From the NCBI GenBank assembly GCA_000437235.1, contig FR897020.1:1-40005 (forward strand): a DNA stretch of 40,005 nt. Direction: 5' to 3'. Position 1 is the first letter of the stretch. Each line of letters starts with the position of its first letter. This DNA comes from Coprobacillus sp. CAG:826. GTDB taxonomy: Bacteria; Bacillota_I; Bacilli_A; RFN20; CAG-826. Below, piece after piece: positions 1 through 7,551 of the stretch. Under the pieces are notes generated by a model. That model ran no database searches. It was not told where the DNA came from and worked only from the letters and a program-made list of their open reading frames with translations. The translations under genes and the position numbers were made by a program.

Positions 1-28
1 CTAGACCACCCTAGATTTTAAAGAGCCC

Positions 29-436
29 TTATTTTTTAAAAACATAAAACTTTTGATATAAGAATTCGGTAACAAAATTAATTAACATACTCATTGCAAG
101 GACTAAGTAATTATTCCATCCTAATACATCAACGAGTTCATGTGTCCATAACGTGGATAGTGGAGTAAAGATTAAATAATAGATACCTACTTTTAACATG
201 GCAATTGGAACGTTACTAGCAGAGTGAAAAGTGAACTTTCGATTCAAAGTAAAATTCCATAATACTGAAAGAACTAAAGCAATGAAATAAGATAACCAAG
301 GGGCTAAGTGAAATACACTTACCATTAAAGCGTCACTGCCCAATTGAATGAGTCCAGCAGATAGAGAAAATAATGTGAATTTAATAACTTCAATTACACT
401 TTTCTTTTGGCTTTTGTTCTTTACTTCTTCTTCCAT
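29..436 (-). CDS. GtrA-like membrane protein
   Basis: A 135-residue, almost entirely hydrophobic protein with about four membrane segments. The motif WNFTLNRKFTF at about residues 60-70 is typical of the GtrA family, small membrane proteins thought to help move polyprenyl-linked sugars across the membrane for wall or surface glycan decoration. Length fits the family. It starts three bases after the stop of the zinc-ribbon gene on the same strand, so the two are probably co-transcribed. The family call comes from motif and topology; the substrate cannot be read from sequence. The bases from 28 down to 1 show no clear terminator, so the transcript may continue out of the window. Confidence 0.8.
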   Translation of the reverse strand: MEEEVKNKSQKKSVIEVIKFTLFSLSAGLIQLGSDALMVSVFHLAPWLSYFIALVLSVLWNFTLNRKFTFHSASNVPIAMLKVGIYYLIFTPLSTLWTHELVDVLGWNNYLVLAMSMLINFVTEFLYQKFYVFKK

Positions 437-439
437 AGA

Positions 440-931
440 CTACTTCGTTATTTCTTTTCCACAATGAGGGCAGAAATGATCGTTGGCTTCAACGCTTTCC
501 CCACAATGAGGACAAGTTAAATTTGAAATAGGTTCACCACAGGTATTACAGAATTTATGATCGGCATCATTCATTGCGCCGCATTTAGGACATTGAATTT
601 TCTTTTGTGAACCATCTTTTACCATACCTACGAAATCTTTAATTTCAGGATGTAAGTCTTGATAAGCTTCTTTCGCTACAGGCATGGTTTCATCTTTTGA
701 ATATTTTGCAATTTCTCTACGGAAAGCAAAAGTAAGTAAACCTCCGCCTGCTCCAATCAAAGGAAAGCCAATAAAGCAACACCAGAATAAATCTGGAGAT
801 CTAGCACCTTGACTGTTAAAAGCGCTAAAGAAAGAAATGAGTCCAATAGCAGAAAGAACAACACCGATGCCTAATAAGACGAAGCCTACAATTTTAAGTG
901 TTTTTTTCTTTTTTAAATGTTCTAGATTCAT
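440..931 (-). CDS. Double zinc-ribbon membrane protein
   Basis: About 163 residues. Two hydrophobic segments near the N-terminus (roughly residues 12-35 and 45-65) are followed by a cytoplasmic tail with four CxxC knuckles (CPKC, CNTC, CPHC, CPHC), i.e. two tandem zinc ribbons. I place the start at 931 rather than at the in-frame ATG at 946: the sequence GGTGGTG lies just before 931, while the ATG at 946 has no ribosome site and sits where transcription should begin, about ten bases after a TATAAT box. Proteins of this layout are common in Bacillota and mostly uncharacterised; zinc binding is the only function I can support. It leads a probable two-gene unit with the GtrA-like gene. Confidence 0.75.
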   Translation of the reverse strand: MNLEHLKKKKTLKIVGFVLLGIGVVLSAIGLISFFSAFNSQGARSPDLFWCCFIGFPLIGAGGGLLTFAFRREIAKYSKDETMPVAKEAYQDLHPEIKDFVGMVKDGSQKKIQCPKCGAMNDADHKFCNTCGEPISNLTCPHCGESVEANDHFCPHCGKEITK

Positions 932-1095
932 AGTTATCACCACCATATTTCTATTATAAAGAAAAAAATGACAAAATAAAAGAAACTTCTAATTTGAAGA
1001 GAATATAATTCCTTATAAGATAGGAAGCTGCTTCAAATAAAATAGAACAAACAATAAAAGAAGAATATAAAAAAAACTCAAAAAATGAAATCTTA

Positions 1096-1124
1096 TTGTT
1101 TTTTAAAAGTAGAGCTTATACAAT
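1096..1124 (+). promoter_or_regulatory. Probable promoter of the 1199 membrane protein
   Basis: TTGTTT (1096-1101), a 17-base spacer and TACAAT (1119-1124), 75 bases before the ATG at 1199. The -35 box is imperfect. Confidence 0.45.
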
Positions 1125-1198
1125 AAAAATGTAAGATATATTTTTTATGCTTAAAGTATGATTGTTGAATATTTCTTATGAAAGAAAAAGGAAGAAAA

Positions 1199-1777
1199 AT
1201 GAATAAAACAAAAAGAAATTTAGAGTTGGCAGCGTCAATCATAAGCATTATCATTGGAGTTTACTTTCTATTAATCTTATTCACGTTTGTTATAAATTTT
1301 AATAATATTGTAAATAATCCTTCTGATTTTGGTTTATCTCAAGACACAGGTCAAACATTAAAAGACTATCCAGTAATTTTAGTTATTTTTTACATATTTA
1401 TTGCTTATATGCTAGCAGTAGTGGTTATAGCAAGTATTTTATGCTCCAAGCCTAAATATGACTCTCGCACTAGCCAATATAAAAATCGTTTTGGACTAGA
1501 CTTGTCGCTAACGATTTTGTTAGGAATTGTCACATTAACAATGTTTCTTTCGGGCAGTTTACTATTAGGATTTATTTTTGCAGTCCCATGCGGACTTATG
1601 ATTGGTTCGGTTTGCCAAAAACATAATGGATATGGAACGGCAAGCAATCGGCCATTTTATAATCCAAATGCCTATGGCGGGCCAGGTTCTATGTTTAAAC
1701 CCAAAGTTGATCTTAAACCAAAAGCAGAAGAAAAACCAACTTCAGAAAATGGTGAAGAATATGGCAGTGATCAATAA
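1199..1777 (+). CDS. Hypothetical membrane protein, proline/lysine-rich tail
   Basis: About 192 residues with four predicted membrane segments: one near residues 10-32, one near 60-82, and two closely spaced between about 100 and 140. A hydrophilic tail follows, rich in proline, lysine and glutamate. I prefer ATG 1199 over the in-frame ATG at 1178 because AAGGAAG lies directly upstream of it, inside what would be coding sequence from 1178. I recognise no family. It is monocistronic between the divergent zinc-ribbon unit and the TetR promoter. A bacterial membrane protein of unknown role is all the sequence supports. Confidence 0.7.
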   Translation: MNKTKRNLELAASIISIIIGVYFLLILFTFVINFNNIVNNPSDFGLSQDTGQTLKDYPVILVIFYIFIAYMLAVVVIASILCSKPKYDSRTSQYKNRFGLDLSLTILLGIVTLTMFLSGSLLLGFIFAVPCGLMIGSVCQKHNGYGTASNRPFYNPNAYGGPGSMFKPKVDLKPKAEEKPTSENGEEYGSDQ

Positions 1778-1829
1778 GAATCAGAATAAATAACTTAGCA
1801 ATTGCTGGGTTTTCTTATGGAGAAACCTA

Positions 1830-1859
1830 TTGACAATATAACATAAATCTTATTATAAT
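1830..1859 (+). promoter_or_regulatory. Promoter of the TetR-ABC operon
   Basis: A near-ideal vegetative promoter: TTGACA (1830-1835), 18-base spacer, TATAAT (1854-1859), followed 28 bases later by the ATG of the TetR gene. Confidence 0.85.
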
Positions 1860-1872
1860 TGAACGGTATTCA
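1860..1872 (+). promoter_or_regulatory. Putative TetR operator TGAACGGTATTCA
   Basis: A 13-base imperfect palindrome (TGAA-N5-TTCA) begins at the base after the -10 box, where a bound repressor would block transcription. Its reverse complement matches 11 of 13 bases of the perfect palindrome at 5965-5977 in front of the MATE gene, which has the same position relative to its -10. Binding by the adjacent TetR protein is inference. Confidence 0.55.
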
Positions 1873-1887
1873 GTAAAGGAGAACGCT

Positions 1888-2487
1888 ATGGCTAGAAAAC
1901 CAAAATTCGATGGTGGGACTAGAAATAGAATGTTGGAAGTTGCTACCAAAATGTTCTTTGAAAAAAGTTATGAAGGCACCAGTGTACGTGATATTGTAAA
2001 AGAAGTCGGTTGTGAAGTAGGTCTATTTTATTACTATTATAAAACAAAAGATGACTTATTTACTGATGTTATGGAGCATTTCTTTGAACCTTATAAAAAA
2101 GACTTTGAGATTTTAGTAGAAGACGCTAAAATCAATCAGAATCGCGCTTTATTACGCTTTTTTGAATATATGAAGAAAAAAGTCATTGAGTTTAGAGAAA
2201 AGTATAGCGCTAATATGCATCGTACAATCCGCTGGGCAATAAGAGAACAAGCTTTAACAGTAATTGAGCCTTATATCGAACAAATTATTCAAATTTTAGT
2301 AGAACATGGTGCTCAACTAAAAATGGATGTTCATCTTACAGCCATCTTTTTAGCACATGGTATTGGAAGTGTCATTCTCCATGAAGATGCCGATTATGTG
2401 AAAGAAACAACCAACCAATTAAGAAAAGTAGTCAATCTCATTATGGGATTAAGTGAAGAACAAGCAAAATACATGTTTGGAAATTAG
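1888..2487 (+). CDS. TetR/AcrR-family transcriptional regulator
   Basis: 199 residues, the usual TetR length. The N-terminal helix-turn-helix covers about residues 12-58, with the family pattern of a first helix (RNRMLEVATKMF), a recognition region around SVRDIVKEVG and the FYYYYKTKDDLF stretch. The remainder is an all-helical ligand and dimerisation domain whose inducer cannot be read. It is first in an operon with an ABC ATPase, an ABC-2 permease and a membrane flavodoxin, so it probably senses a compound handled by that system and represses its own promoter through the palindrome at 1860. A ribosome site (AAAGGAG) lies just upstream of the ATG. Confidence 0.92.
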   Translation: MARKPKFDGGTRNRMLEVATKMFFEKSYEGTSVRDIVKEVGCEVGLFYYYYKTKDDLFTDVMEHFFEPYKKDFEILVEDAKINQNRALLRFFEYMKKKVIEFREKYSANMHRTIRWAIREQALTVIEPYIEQIIQILVEHGAQLKMDVHLTAIFLAHGIGSVILHEDADYVKETTNQLRKVVNLIMGLSEEQAKYMFGN

Positions 2488-2496
2488 GTGAAATAT

Positions 2497-3405
2497 ATGG
2501 AACACATCATAGAAATTAAAAATTTACATAAGCGTTTTAACGATGTTCATGCGGTAAACAATTTATCTTTTCATGTGAATAAAGGAGAATTGTTTGCGTT
2601 TTTAGGTGTAAATGGAGCGGGGAAATCGACAACGATCTCCATTTTATGTGGAACATTAAAAAAGGATAGTGGAGAAATTTACGTTGAAGGCCATAATGCG
2701 GATACGGAAATGGACCAAATTAAAGACACCATTGGTGTTGTATTTCAAAATTCAGTATTAGATAGTTGCCTATCCGTTAAAGATAATTTATATGCAAGAG
2801 CAAGCCTTTATGGTTTATATGGTAAAGAAGCAAAAAAACGAATTGAGGAACTAGCAGAACTATTAGATTTTAAAGATTTAATGAATCGAATTGTTGGAAA
2901 ATTATCAGGTGGTCAAAGAAGAAGAATTGATATTGCTCGCGCTCTTCTTCACCATCCTAAAATTCTTATTTTAGATGAACCAACCACAGGTCTAGATCCT
3001 AAAACAAGAAAACTTTTATGGGAAGTTGTAGAAAAATGTAGAAAAGAAGAAAATATGACTGTATTTTTAACTACTCATTATATGGAAGAAGCCGCTGATG
3101 CCGATTATGTTATTATCCTCGATAGTGGACGTATAGTAGTGGAAGGAACCCCTCTTGAATTAAAGAATAAATATACGGGCGACTATATTACTTTCTACCA
3201 TATTAGTGAAGAGGCTATTCAAAAATTAAATTTACCTTATCAAGCGATTAGAGATGCTTATCGTGTGGAAGTAAAAGATACGAAAGCTGCTAAAGAATTA
3301 ATTCTAGAAAATCCAAACCTATTTGATGATTTTGAAATCACAAAAGGAAAAATGGATGACGTTTTCTTATCCGTTACTGGTAAGAAATTAGAAGGAGGTA
3401 ATTAA
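2497..3405 (+). CDS. ABC transporter ATP-binding protein, ABC-2 type
   Basis: About 302 residues. Walker A GVNGAGKST is near residue 38, a Q-loop near 84, the signature LSGGQ near 136, Walker B with ILDEPTTGLDP near 158, and an H-loop histidine near 194; all are intact, so the enzyme should hydrolyse ATP. A C-terminal extension of about 80 residues is typical of DrrA/CcmA-like exporters. GTG 2488 is also in frame directly after the TetR stop, but AGGTG overlapping that GTG is well spaced to serve ATG 2497, which I prefer. It partners with the permease two bases downstream. Drug or lipid export is likely; the substrate is unknown. Confidence 0.93.
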   Translation: MEHIIEIKNLHKRFNDVHAVNNLSFHVNKGELFAFLGVNGAGKSTTISILCGTLKKDSGEIYVEGHNADTEMDQIKDTIGVVFQNSVLDSCLSVKDNLYARASLYGLYGKEAKKRIEELAELLDFKDLMNRIVGKLSGGQRRRIDIARALLHHPKILILDEPTTGLDPKTRKLLWEVVEKCRKEENMTVFLTTHYMEEAADADYVIILDSGRIVVEGTPLELKNKYTGDYITFYHISEEAIQKLNLPYQAIRDAYRVEVKDTKAAKELILENPNLFDDFEITKGKMDDVFLSVTGKKLEGGN

Positions 3406-3406
3406 T

Positions 3407-4324
3407 ATGAAAACCTTTTTAGCGTTAACCAAAAGAAATGTCAAAATGTTCTTTAAAGATAAAGGTATGTTTATTTCTTCTTTAATTACTCCGATTATTT
3501 TATTAGTTTTGTATTCGACGTTTTTAGCAAAGATTTATCGGGATTCATTTATGAGTGGTATTCCTGAAAATATTGCTTTTAGTAAGACCTTAATTAATGG
3601 TATGGTAGGCGGAGAATTAGTTTCTTCTTTATTAGCAGTTTCTTGTGTTACCGTTGCCTTTTGCTCTAATTTATTAATGGTTAATGATAAAGTTAGTGGC
3701 GTTAGAAAAGATATGCTTGTGTCTCCTTGTAAACGTTCCATTATGGCACTTTCATATTATTGTAGTTCTTTAATTGCGACTTTAATTGTTGCTTATGTTG
3801 CCTTAGGAGCGTCGTTTATTTATATCGCTGTACAAGGTTGGTATCTATCTATTGTTGATGTACTTCTTGTCATTTTAGATGTCTTCTTATTATCAATGTT
3901 TGGTGTCGCCCTTTCATCTATCGTAAATTGTTTCTTAAAGACAAGTGGACAGGCTTCAGCCGTAGGTACGGTTGTGTCTTCGGGCTATGGTTTTATTTGT
4001 GGTGCCTATATGCCGATTTCTAATTTTGGCTCAGGATTACAAAAAGTTTTATCTCTTTTACCAGGAACATATGGAACTTCTTTAATTCGCAATCATATGA
4101 TGCAAGGTAGTTTTGCTGAGATGAACAAGCAAGGTTTAGCGCAAGGAATTGAAGAAAATCAAATGAACGAAATATTAAAGGGTGTAAAAAGAAGCATCGA
4201 TTGTACTTTTGATTTCTTTTCTCATCCTGTTACCATAGTGGGAATGTATAGCGTAATTATAGGTACGATTGTCCTATTAATTACGATTTATGTTCTTATT
4301 CAAAAATTTAGAAAAGAACAATAA
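3407..4324 (+). CDS. ABC-2 type transporter permease
   Basis: 305 residues with about six membrane segments: one near residues 22-45, a cluster between about 60 and 215, and one near the C-terminus. This is the usual topology of an ABC-2 permease. The N-terminal stretch LTKRNVKMFFKDKG is the amphipathic leader seen in DrrB-like permeases. It begins one base after the ATPase stop, with AAGGAGG in the end of that gene, so the two products should be made together and form the exporter. A longer external loop lies between about residues 215 and 265. Confidence 0.9.
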   Translation: MKTFLALTKRNVKMFFKDKGMFISSLITPIILLVLYSTFLAKIYRDSFMSGIPENIAFSKTLINGMVGGELVSSLLAVSCVTVAFCSNLLMVNDKVSGVRKDMLVSPCKRSIMALSYYCSSLIATLIVAYVALGASFIYIAVQGWYLSIVDVLLVILDVFLLSMFGVALSSIVNCFLKTSGQASAVGTVVSSGYGFICGAYMPISNFGSGLQKVLSLLPGTYGTSLIRNHMMQGSFAEMNKQGLAQGIEENQMNEILKGVKRSIDCTFDFFSHPVTIVGMYSVIIGTIVLLITIYVLIQKFRKEQ

Positions 4325-4336
4325 GAAGGCGAAAAT

Positions 4337-5245
4337 ATGAATTTGCGTTATAAAAGAACAAGATTGTTTCTTTTAATAGAAACTATGTTTATTGGTGTAG
4401 GCGCTGTATTTGGGGCAATCGTTATGTGGATTGACGCAAGTGGAATAGAAACGCCCATGCATGGGCTTTTAGAAGGCTTACAAAAATTACCAGGGGCTGA
4501 ACTTCTTTATCAAGATCTTCTTTTTCCTGGAATAGCGTTATTCTGTATTAATGGTATTCCACAAATTGCCTGTTTCTTCTTTTTATTTAAAAACAAAAAA
4601 GTTGGTGCAGTACTCAGCTATTTTTTAGGAATTATATTAATGCTATGGATTACGATTCAATTCTTTATTTATCCTACGAATGTATTATCTATAAGCTATT
4701 TCATCTTTGGCTTTTTAGAATTTGTCATTGGTTATCTTTGTTTTGTAGGATATATGCAAAGTCAATTCGTTTTTGATGAAAAAACTTATTCTTTAACAAA
4801 TGAACATCCAGAGAAATTGGTTATCTTTTTTTCTAGAGATGGATATACGAAAAAAATTGCATATCAAATTGCTTCTCAAAAAGGAGCCAGTATATACGAA
4901 ATAAAAACAAAAGAAAAAATTAAAGGAAATTTAGGTTTTTGGTGGTGTGGAAGATTTTCTATTTCTAAAGTAGAAATGCCCATTGAAAAATGTGATTTAG
5001 ATTTATCCCGCTACGAGGAAATAACCATCTGTGCACCAATTTGGGCATTTTCTATTTGCGCTCCCATTAAAACGTTCTTAAAACAAAATAAAGGGAAAAT
5101 AAAAAATGTACATTATGTTCTTGTACATTTTATGAAAGCTAAATTTTATCATCAAGCGAAAAAGATGGATGATTTATTAGAAATTAAACATCAATCCTTT
5201 GTCTCCTATTCTTCACATTTTGGTGTGATAACTGAAATTAAATAA
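4337..5245 (+). CDS. Four-helix membrane protein fused to a flavodoxin domain
   Basis: 302 residues in two parts. Residues 1-150 carry four hydrophobic segments (about 10-30, 60-82, 90-110, 115-145). From about residue 160 there is a flavodoxin-like fold: the strand LVIFFSRDGYTKKIA has the serine/threonine-rich FMN phosphate loop, and ITICAPIWAFSICAPIKTFL matches the APIW flavin-loop region. FMN binding on the cytoplasmic face is inferred. It starts 12 bases after the permease stop with GAAGGCG upstream and closes the operon. Why a membrane-tethered flavodoxin travels with an ABC exporter is not known to me; quinone or drug reduction is possible. Confidence 0.75.
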   Translation: MNLRYKRTRLFLLIETMFIGVGAVFGAIVMWIDASGIETPMHGLLEGLQKLPGAELLYQDLLFPGIALFCINGIPQIACFFFLFKNKKVGAVLSYFLGIILMLWITIQFFIYPTNVLSISYFIFGFLEFVIGYLCFVGYMQSQFVFDEKTYSLTNEHPEKLVIFFSRDGYTKKIAYQIASQKGASIYEIKTKEKIKGNLGFWWCGRFSISKVEMPIEKCDLDLSRYEEITICAPIWAFSICAPIKTFLKQNKGKIKNVHYVLVHFMKAKFYHQAKKMDDLLEIKHQSFVSYSSHFGVITEIK

Positions 5246-5250
5246 AAAAG

Positions 5251-5291
5251 AAGGCACTCCCATCACCTCATGATAATGATAAGAGTGCCTT
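5251..5291. terminator. Bidirectional terminator between flavodoxin and nitroreductase genes
   Basis: Perfect 9-base arms AAGGCACTC (5251-5259) and GAGTGCCTT (5283-5291) with A-rich and T-rich flanks on both sides serve both converging genes. Confidence 0.85.
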
Positions 5292-5300
5292 TTTATTAAC

Positions 5301-5822
5301 TTAAATTTTATAAATCCAATTTTCTTTTCTAGGCTTCATTTCAGGGATCTTTCCATTAATGTATCCTAAGGCAATATGACCAATGCCTACATAGTCGCCT
5401 TCGATATGTAATTTCTTTAATAATGCTTTACCAAAATCGCTTTCTAACTCTTCTTTAGCGCGATGAATCCAACAAGAACCAACACCTAAAGACCAGGCGG
5501 CATTTAATAAGTTCATGATAACGGCACTGCCATCATAAACCGCAGTTGGCGTGTTTTTAGCGATAACGAGCAAAACAACAGGAGCTCCATAAAATGGATC
5601 AAAATCTTCAGGCCAACCACCGATTTTAGCGTTTTCTTTCGCTAATTCTTTTCGTATTTCTTTGTCGGTGATTTCAATAATAATTGGGGTTTGAAGATTT
5701 CTTGCAGTAGGCGTATGAGTGCCCGCTAAAAAAATTTGTTGCATGGTTTCTTCATCAATCATCGTATCTTTAAAATTACGTATACTTCTTCTTTCTAATA
5801 TTGTTTTTAATGTTTCATTCAT
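5301..5822 (-). CDS. Nitroreductase-family FMN oxidoreductase
   Basis: 173 residues. The N-terminus ILERRSIRNFKD is the conserved RRSxRxF phosphate-binding start of nitroreductases, and GVGSCWIH near residue 115 plus the IGHIALGY strand near 150 match the FMN-binding core. Such enzymes reduce nitro-compounds, quinones or flavins with NAD(P)H as cytoplasmic dimers. AGGTGA precedes the ATG and a TATAAT box lies at 5843-5848 on this strand, so it is probably a single-gene unit. The real substrate cannot be told; the nearby membrane flavodoxin and MATE pump suggest a detoxification neighbourhood. Confidence 0.9.
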   Translation of the reverse strand: MNETLKTILERRSIRNFKDTMIDEETMQQIFLAGTHTPTARNLQTPIIIEITDKEIRKELAKENAKIGGWPEDFDPFYGAPVVLLVIAKNTPTAVYDGSAVIMNLLNAAWSLGVGSCWIHRAKEELESDFGKALLKKLHIEGDYVGIGHIALGYINGKIPEMKPRKENWIYKI

Positions 5823-5937
5823 GAAATGTCACCTCTATTTTTATTATAGGATGGTAGAAAGTTAAAAACTAGTGAGATGATAAGAAAGTAGTTATCTATT
5901 TTTTTCAATATCAATTAAAGAGAAACTGATTTTATGC

Positions 5938-5977
5938 TTGAAAAATAAATTATCTATGGTAAAATGAACACTGTTCA
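5938..5977 (+). promoter_or_regulatory. MATE promoter with perfect palindromic operator
   Basis: TTGAAA (5938-5943), a 16-base spacer and TAAAAT (5960-5965). The perfect palindrome TGAACA-C-TGTTCA (5965-5977) overlaps the last base of the -10 and the transcription start. It resembles the site at 1860 in the TetR promoter (11/13 in the best orientation), so the TetR protein of this window is a candidate repressor. Confidence 0.65.
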
Positions 5978-6006
5978 CTCGGAGGGTGATTCATTCTTTA
6001 GAAATG

Positions 6007-6063
6007 AAAAGCTAGATAAGGTGATAGGTTGAAATACCTATATTCCTAATCTAGCTTTTTTTT
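6007..6063 (+). terminator. Leader terminator (attenuator candidate) of the MATE gene
   Basis: A long hairpin with 11-base arms AAAAGCTAGAT (6007-6017) and ATCTAGCTTTT (6049-6059), an inner stem ATAGGT/ACCTAT (6024-6029/6036-6041) and eight T residues (6056-6063) ends directly before the ribosome site GGAGGA (6064). Lying between promoter and gene, it should stop transcription unless relieved. A smaller hairpin, TTCATT/AATGAA (5990-5995/6003-6008), precedes it. I match it to no known riboswitch. Confidence 0.7.
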
Positions 6064-6075
6064 GGAGGATTTAGT

Positions 6076-7401
6076 ATGGATTTATTGAAAGATAAATTAT
6101 CGAAAGTTTATTTTAAATTTTTATTGACTGCCTTTGGCAGTGCTTTAATTACGAGCATTTATGGTGTGGTAGATATGATTGTCGTAGGAAAGTATCATGG
6201 GCCCAATGGCTCGGCCGCTATGGCGGTTATCGCACCGATTTGGAATATAATTTATAGTTTAGGCTTATTAGTGGGAATTGGAGGTTCAGTTCTTTTTAGC
6301 GTGCAAAAAGGAAAAAAAGAGGAAGGGAACAATCCAAATCAGTTCTTTTCAAGCTCGATTATATTTGGCATCATTATAGCTATAGTGTCGTGGGTAGCGA
6401 TTGTTATTTTTGAAGTCCCTTTATTGCGTCTTTTTGGAGCAGATGACACGCTTATGCCTTTATGTAGATCCTATTTTAAAGCCGTAAAAGTTTCGGTTCC
6501 TGTATATATCTTTACTCAAATTATGGCAGCGTTTTTAAGAAATGATGGAGACCCTATCTTAGCAACGCTTGCGGTCATCTTTGGCGGTGTATTTAATATT
6601 TTTGGAGATTATTTTTTCACTTTTACTTGTGATTTAGGTATTGAAGGGTCGGGCATTGCTACGGCTTTGGGCGCTACAGCATCATTACTTGTCATGATGA
6701 TACACTTTTTTAAAAAATCAAACACTTTACGTTTTTCATTCAAAAAAAGCTATTTCTGTCATTTTTTACTGATTGCTAAAAGTGGTTTTTCAACCTTTAT
6801 TATTGATATCGCCATGGGTGTATTGACTATTTTAATGAATCAGCAAATTATGAAATATTTAAATAGCGATGCATTAGCAGTTTATGGCGTTTTAATTAAT
6901 ATTAGTACTTTTGCTCAATGTTCTGCTTATGGAGTAGGGCAAGCCGCTCAACCAATTTTATCGCAAAACTATGGCGCTAAACAGATGGATAGAGTAAAAA
7001 AATTATTACTATATAATGTGTATTCTTGTCTCGTTATTAGTGTGATCTTTGTAACTTCTGTAATGGTTTTCCCTAATGGATTTATTCATTTATTTATGAC
7101 ACCAACAGAAAGTGTATTGTCCATAGCCCCTAACACTATGCGCATTTATGCTTTAGCCTTTATCTTTTTACCATTTAACGTATATTCTACCTATTATTTT
7201 CAAGCCATTCTTCGTACCAAAACATCGATTATTATTTCTTTAGCTAGAGGAATTTTTATCAGTGGACTTTTAATTCTCGTTTTACCATTCATTTTAAGTA
7301 GTGATTCGATTTGGTATGCAATCCCAATTAGTGAGTTAATAACAACAATAATCGTAGTGTTCTGCGTGCTAAAAAAAGAAAAAGTCAAAACAAATGGATA
7401 A
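6076..7401 (+). CDS. MATE-family multidrug efflux transporter
   Basis: 441 residues, the standard MATE length, with about twelve hydrophobic segments in two similar halves. The N-terminal pattern (IYGVVDMIVVGKY) and the loop around FLRNDGDPILATLA are typical of DinF/NorM-like Na+- or H+-coupled exporters of cationic drugs. GGAGGA lies seven bases before the ATG. Expression appears to be doubly controlled, by the operator palindrome at 5965 and by the leader terminator at 6007, which is consistent with an inducible pump. It is transcribed alone and has its own terminator. Family call is firm; substrate unknown. Confidence 0.93.
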   Translation: MDLLKDKLSKVYFKFLLTAFGSALITSIYGVVDMIVVGKYHGPNGSAAMAVIAPIWNIIYSLGLLVGIGGSVLFSVQKGKKEEGNNPNQFFSSSIIFGIIIAIVSWVAIVIFEVPLLRLFGADDTLMPLCRSYFKAVKVSVPVYIFTQIMAAFLRNDGDPILATLAVIFGGVFNIFGDYFFTFTCDLGIEGSGIATALGATASLLVMMIHFFKKSNTLRFSFKKSYFCHFLLIAKSGFSTFIIDIAMGVLTILMNQQIMKYLNSDALAVYGVLINISTFAQCSAYGVGQAAQPILSQNYGAKQMDRVKKLLLYNVYSCLVISVIFVTSVMVFPNGFIHLFMTPTESVLSIAPNTMRIYALAFIFLPFNVYSTYYFQAILRTKTSIIISLARGIFISGLLILVLPFILSSDSIWYAIPISELITTIIVVFCVLKKEKVKTNG

Positions 7402-7423
7402 ATGTTTCTTTTACATCAGTAAA

Positions 7424-7450
7424 AAAGGTCTGACATTACATCAGGCCTTT
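7424..7450 (+). terminator. Terminator of the MATE gene
   Basis: AAAGGTCTGA (7424-7433) pairs with TCAGGCCTTT (7441-7450) around a 7-base loop, followed by ATTTTA. Confidence 0.75.
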
Positions 7451-7464
7451 ATTTTAGGATAGGA

Positions 7465-7486
7465 TGAACTATATTGGTATAGTTCA
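7465..7486. repeat. Perfect 9-base inverted repeat with TTGG loop
   Basis: TGAACTATA and TATAGTTCA flank TTGG, between the MATE terminator and the end of the convergent surface-protein gene. It lacks a T-run, so it is not an obvious terminator. Its outer bases TGAAC/GTTCA resemble the operator arms at 5965. Confidence 0.6.
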
Positions 7487-7530
7487 TATTCTAGATAAGA
7501 ATGCTACTTTATTTTTTCTTTGAAACGAGA

Positions 7531-7551
7531 AGAAATAGGAAGTCTATTTCT
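7531..7551 (-). terminator. Weak terminator overlapping the surface-protein stop codon
   Basis: Arms AGAAATAG (7531-7538) and CTATTTCT (7544-7551) include the stop codon. Only a short, interrupted U-rich stretch follows on the minus strand, so activity is uncertain. Confidence 0.4.

Noticed and set aside
2488..2496. GTG 2488 as the start of the ABC ATPase
   Set aside because: It lies inside the AGGTG ribosome site that serves ATG 2497.
5986..6015. GTG-started leader peptide in the MATE leader
   Set aside because: The GTG directly abuts GGAGG without spacing, and the inner ATG gives only three codons.
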